Shown here: piece by piece, positions 15,701-17,268 of the stretch
Layout: each line of letters opens with the position of its first letter
How positions within the stretch are numbered: the stretch's first letter is position 1
NCBI GenBank assembly: GCA_964570855.1
Contig: CAZMZR010000071.1
Coordinates: 1-17,268, forward strand
DNA length: 17,268 nucleotides
Source: JAFGPS01 sp964570855
Lineage (GTDB): Bacteria; Planctomycetota; Phycisphaerae; Sedimentisphaerales; Anaerobacaceae
Direction: 5' to 3'
Program-made: the position numbers and the translations under genes
The notes under the pieces: model-generated
What the model was told of the DNA's origin: nothing
The model's input: only the letters and a program-made list of their open reading frames with translations
Database searches by the model: none

Positions 15701-17137
15701 GAGTGGTTTACAAACGGCGTAGTTTTATTCGACGATGATTTCATCGAGCTATACAATCCGCATCCCCTTCCGATAAATCTGGGTGGCCTCTACCTTACGG
15801 ACAACCCGGTGACACAACAGAGTAAACAAAAGCTGGCCTCACTTAGCTTCATTGGGCCGGAAGGTTACGCCGTCTTCAGGGCTAACCAAGGCAATAAACC
15901 GTCAGAGCTTAATTTCAAACTTTCACCCGACGGCGAAATCATCGGCCTGTTCGATGAGAAGTCGAACCTGATAGACCAGGTGCTGTACGGCCCGCAGACG
16001 ACAGATGTTTCTCAGGGCCGTTCCCCCGACGGTTCGAGCTACTACGAATTCTTCGAGCTCCCTACTCCGGGCGTTAAAAACACATTCTTTGACATAATAA
16101 CGGCCGAGAGTACGCTCGTGTCCGAGAATGCGGAAAAGCGGGTGCTCGTTCCAACCGGCCCTGTTGATGATAACTGGAAAGAAAGTGAAATATTCGACGA
16201 CTCTGATTGGATGGTCTGCACTGGAGAGCCCGGCGGTGTCGGCTATGAAAGAGGTTCCGGCTATGAAGACCTTATCAGCCTCGACCTCGAAGAGCTGATG
16301 TATAACAGCTATACAACTTTTTATATCCGAATACCGTTTACCATCGAAGATGACCTGAGTAGTTTCGATTCTATGATACTTAAAATTCGTTATGACGACG
16401 GTTTTATTGCTTACATCAACGGCACGGAGGTGGCCAGAATCAATTTTTCCGGCACCCCTGCCTGGGATTCGCATGCAACTGCCAACCATGAGGCCGACGG
16501 CGCCGGTTTCGACGCCGAGATCGATATTTCAGAGTATATTGACCGGCTAAGATCAGGCGACAATATCCTGGCGATTCATGGACTTAACGTCAATACAACA
16601 AGTTCCGACCTGCTTATTTCTGCCGAACTGGACGTAACATCTACAACGGTAAACCAGGAGTACCCATACACTGATTATCTGGATGTTCTTGCTGGTCTGC
16701 GTATTACCGAACTAATGTACCATGCTCCCGGCGGTTCAAGATTCGATTACATCGAACTGCAAAACATTTCCGAGGTACCAATCAACCTTAATGGTGTGCG
16801 ACTGGCAGGAGGCATTAAGTTTACCTTCCCGGATTTGCAGCTCGGAGCCGGAGAGTATGTTTTAGTCGTCAGCGATATGTCTGCCTTCAACGGTTCGAGT
16901 GTTAACATCGCCGGTGAGTATGAAGGCAATCTGAGCAATGAAGGAGAGGATATCATCGTTAAACTTGCATGGCCTTTGGAAGCAGCGATATTAAGGTTCA
17001 AATACAGCAACCAATGGTATCCGGCCACCGACGGCCAGGGTCGATCACTGGAGATTATCGATCCTGCCGCCCATCCGGTGACATGGAACGAATCCGCATC
17101 GTGGCAGAGCGGCTTTCCCAGCCCGGGTGTCCGTTAA
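9725..17137 (+). CDS. Giant secreted multidomain protein: lamin tail, CotH-like, Ig-like and beta-helix modules
   Basis: A 2470-residue protein with a Sec signal peptide (basic start, hydrophobic core, likely cleavage after AKA at 24). Domains in order: lamin tail domain 1 (about 29-205, INEIMYHP, AEYIELFN); CotH-like domain (about 355-733) with RNRGN, then GDGDDYAMYR (612-621) and LPHDLDSIL (631-639); an Ig-like module (about 749-836) and a second beta-rich one (864-951); beta-helix 1 (about 970-1346); beta-helix 2 (about 1368-1747); a short fibronectin-like stretch (about 1758-1838); lamin tail domains 2 (from 1844) and 3 (from 1989); a jelly-roll-like module (about 2145-2309, YDDGFIAYINGTEV); lamin tail domain 4 (2325-2470). 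No PEP-CTERM, LPxTG or type IX sorting signal is seen at the C-terminus (FPSPGVR). Likely extracellular or cell-surface; CotH domains elsewhere are protein kinases, while lamin tail and beta-helix modules suggest adhesion or polysaccharide contact. The precise role is unknown. The reading frame is uninterrupted. Confidence 0.92.
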   Translation: MLRYLKFSFLSFLLIILITRSAKADSPFDIVINEIMYHPYHAINLPENIGAEYIELFNRGAEPVNLSGWRFSSGIDFVLPDGLSLGAGDYLVVASDIDTFQDIYPDTYNVIGGWEGRLSNSGEKIELVDDIGTIIDTVVYADGGDWAVRQLGPLDFEHRGWEWSNSHDGGGKSLELINPSFTNEYGQNWSASLIDLGTPGKVNSVYNSDIAPLILDMKHSPIVPGPGDEVTVTTRIIDEQSSGISVRLYYRIDRSVYQGEDTYPYHDSADYNISPMFDDGAHNDGNAGDNIYGVQLPARPEGTIIEFFIEAEDISGNLRTWPAPSMMDGVPEQVTNALYQVNGEFDFQTWTPGSQPVYFIIMTEAERGRLEDIGDDGDAFFGEGATFAQMNATFISADGVDIKVRYSVGVRNRGNQNRVRPPMSYRVNFPSDHSWKDVTAINLNTKYTYLQLAGSALFQLAGLPATNATAVQVRVNGDNLALTDYSHTYGSYVALEVYDSHWVDNHFPDDNSGNLYRCTYVRFRNGSRNMADLSYKSIENPDDYRGNYPKHTNISQDDYSDLFNLIDKLNNPDIPDDRFVSELGTAADIEQWLRYIATDSLIGNREGGLATGDGDDYAMYRGILDPRFVLLPHDLDSILIYSYEPERDIFAYEHEEMKSLNRLFQHPETVRLYYKQYKDLTEAFFTPENIYPVIDQLLGDWVPASRISGNHGIQDFVVDRVNSVIFGGYPNSDDAPQIPQQFTINCDLPPSNELYISNTNLLDKRYIYGTANAIETASVTVNDRPADWSQKYGTWSLNKNIPLNPGINRIFVRTYDGSGEDTVELDSKYIDVWYDTGSTNDYPKGTSAENSTTDSLSDTEPDSLKLITRDSYLPGVPVLVRVEILADDGGVERGIWNAVANLSVDNPAVNLSTNRVVLYNGLGSSFVTFTGSGDFTLAVDVTGLHDEKTLADWSNQPVNTVSGALDNSATWSGIYHITGGDYLIPDGVTLTVNPGTIILIDGVSSGNNGTDINVEGAIQSLGTAESPITFTAYSAGENWGKLYHDNAEPSTFRYTNITQAGHSPRMGHSNSGPAIHASNSTFIFENANLTDNAGKLMHVSSGCDLTFHNCLFARSVMGPEISGSAILFEDSWITDMQASDDGDGIYIHSQQAGQICTMRGGVAVNMDDDGIDLLGGDVTIEDFIIRDCKDKGISAYGGQTNINYCLIVENNKAPEDPTVASIAAKALEAETAVVNIDHTTIVTSKIPGYVDIGIQSHNKYDVLSGTITYNVTNSIIDATNPVDVQAPYLELDIHINYSNIFGETWPGTGNINNYPLFVDQANHDYRLKPVSPCIDAGDPSVNLDPDQTVTDQGYFWFNQDAPQEITNGTLSEDTIWTAQEGPYKITGELTIASGITLTIMPGTTVFFEPNAKMIINGTLIAEGSQNELIRFTRTPGISGTWDGLQFIDTASDNLITYAVIEYGQTNDGMIGLNNSRLLVDHVTFDNSTLWRISAVDSSLVVRNSTFTDTMAPGQTPTNNRSEHIWGSGIMPNGELIIENNIFGKTPGHNDAIDFDRAARPGPILQILNNRFTGGGDEALDLEADAHIEGNVFMHYHEDVYNTDAGESNVISLGRGKNITLVRNIFHDVDHVILVKEDSFVTFVNNTVVDVDKAAIYFDLPGQTGGPGLGAYVDGCIFWNAGIIFDQIGLSTQLSVSQSIIPFDWHYLGIDNIDADPLFVDGQEDFQLKSDSAAIEAGPWGLDMGALVAAGAAISGEPGPVTYHRNVTLTAGGPGITHYKYSLNNPSGPWSEELSVDVPIELSNLYNRNSYTVYVIGRNSAGIWQSIYEPTISKTWTVDTSFSELAINEILANTGESEPDMIELYYDGPASLDLTGMSLSDDLIEPRKFVFSSQSVTNTTMQPGDYMILYGDQDTNIKNHIGFALHAEGEGLYLYDKPANGGGLIDYVEFGPQIQNYSIGRFGYDRTWKLNSPTFGLPNIVQPLGDPDELKINEWFTNGVVLFDDDFIELYNPHPLPINLGGLYLTDNPVTQQSKQKLASLSFIGPEGYAVFRANQGNKPSELNFKLSPDGEIIGLFDEKSNLIDQVLYGPQTTDVSQGRSPDGSSYYEFFELPTPGVKNTFFDIITAESTLVSENAEKRVLVPTGPVDDNWKESEIFDDSDWMVCTGEPGGVGYERGSGYEDLISLDLEELMYNSYTTFYIRIPFTIEDDLSSFDSMILKIRYDDGFIAYINGTEVARINFSGTPAWDSHATANHEADGAGFDAEIDISEYIDRLRSGDNILAIHGLNVNTTSSDLLISAELDVTSTTVNQEYPYTDYLDVLAGLRITELMYHAPGGSRFDYIELQNISEVPINLNGVRLAGGIKFTFPDLQLGAGEYVLVVSDMSAFNGSSVNIAGEYEGNLSNEGEDIIVKLAWPLEAAILRFKYSNQWYPATDGQGRSLEIIDPAAHPVTWNESASWQSGFPSPGVR

Positions 17138-17225
17138 TCACTTTTTGAACGGTCTGTAAGCACTCCAAAAAAATTTGGTCAGTTCTCAGAAATCGTTAAA
17201 AATGCATAACCCATATCTCCACAAA

Positions 17226-17268
<43 letters not shown>

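Noticed and set aside
17160..17180. CCAAA/TTTGG hairpin after the giant gene as a terminator
   Set aside because: Five AT-rich pairs and no following T-run; too weak to call, noted only in the tRNA entry.

Overview
The window reads as a chromosome segment of an anaerobic bacterium, most likely a planctomycete of the Phycisphaerae/Sedimentisphaerales type. This is inferred from three things together: the siroheme-dependent (Ahb) heme pathway of anaerobes, a system II (ResB/CcsA) cytochrome c assembly pair, and a giant secreted lamin-tail/CotH/beta-helix protein of a kind common in planctomycetes. No rRNA or clade-specific marker is present, so the phylum stays an inference.

Positions 1-1848 are visibly AT-rich accessory DNA. 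The first ~210 bases hold four small palindromic intergenic repeats. They are followed by two genes without recognised function, one per strand, that converge on a shared hairpin (412-1146 and 1174-1611).

Positions 1849-7593 are a tetrapyrrole locus. hemC (minus strand) diverges from a tight five-gene plus-strand operon, ahbB-hemA-ahbD-ahbC-ahbA, with intergenic gaps from -4 to 13 nt. HemA starts tetrapyrrole synthesis by reducing glutamyl-tRNA, and HemC makes hydroxymethylbilane. Enzymes outside the window must carry this to siroheme. AhbA/AhbB then decarboxylate siroheme, AhbC removes two acetate side chains to give iron-coproporphyrin III, and AhbD converts two propionates to vinyls to give heme b. 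hemB, hemL, hemD, the uroporphyrinogen methyltransferase and the precorrin-2 dehydrogenase/chelatase are not here.

Positions 7575-9424 (minus strand) carry resB and ccsA, the membrane machinery that moves heme across the membrane and attaches it to apocytochromes c. ccsA meets ahbA tail to tail with a 19-bp overlap, so heme supply and heme use sit side by side. A 300-bp spacer with a good promoter on each strand follows.

Positions 9725-17137 encode one secreted protein of 2470 residues: signal peptide, lamin tail domain, CotH-like domain, Ig-like modules, two related beta-helix modules, two further lamin tail domains, a jelly-roll-like module and a closing lamin tail domain. A partial tRNA-Arg(TCT) on the minus strand runs off the right edge.
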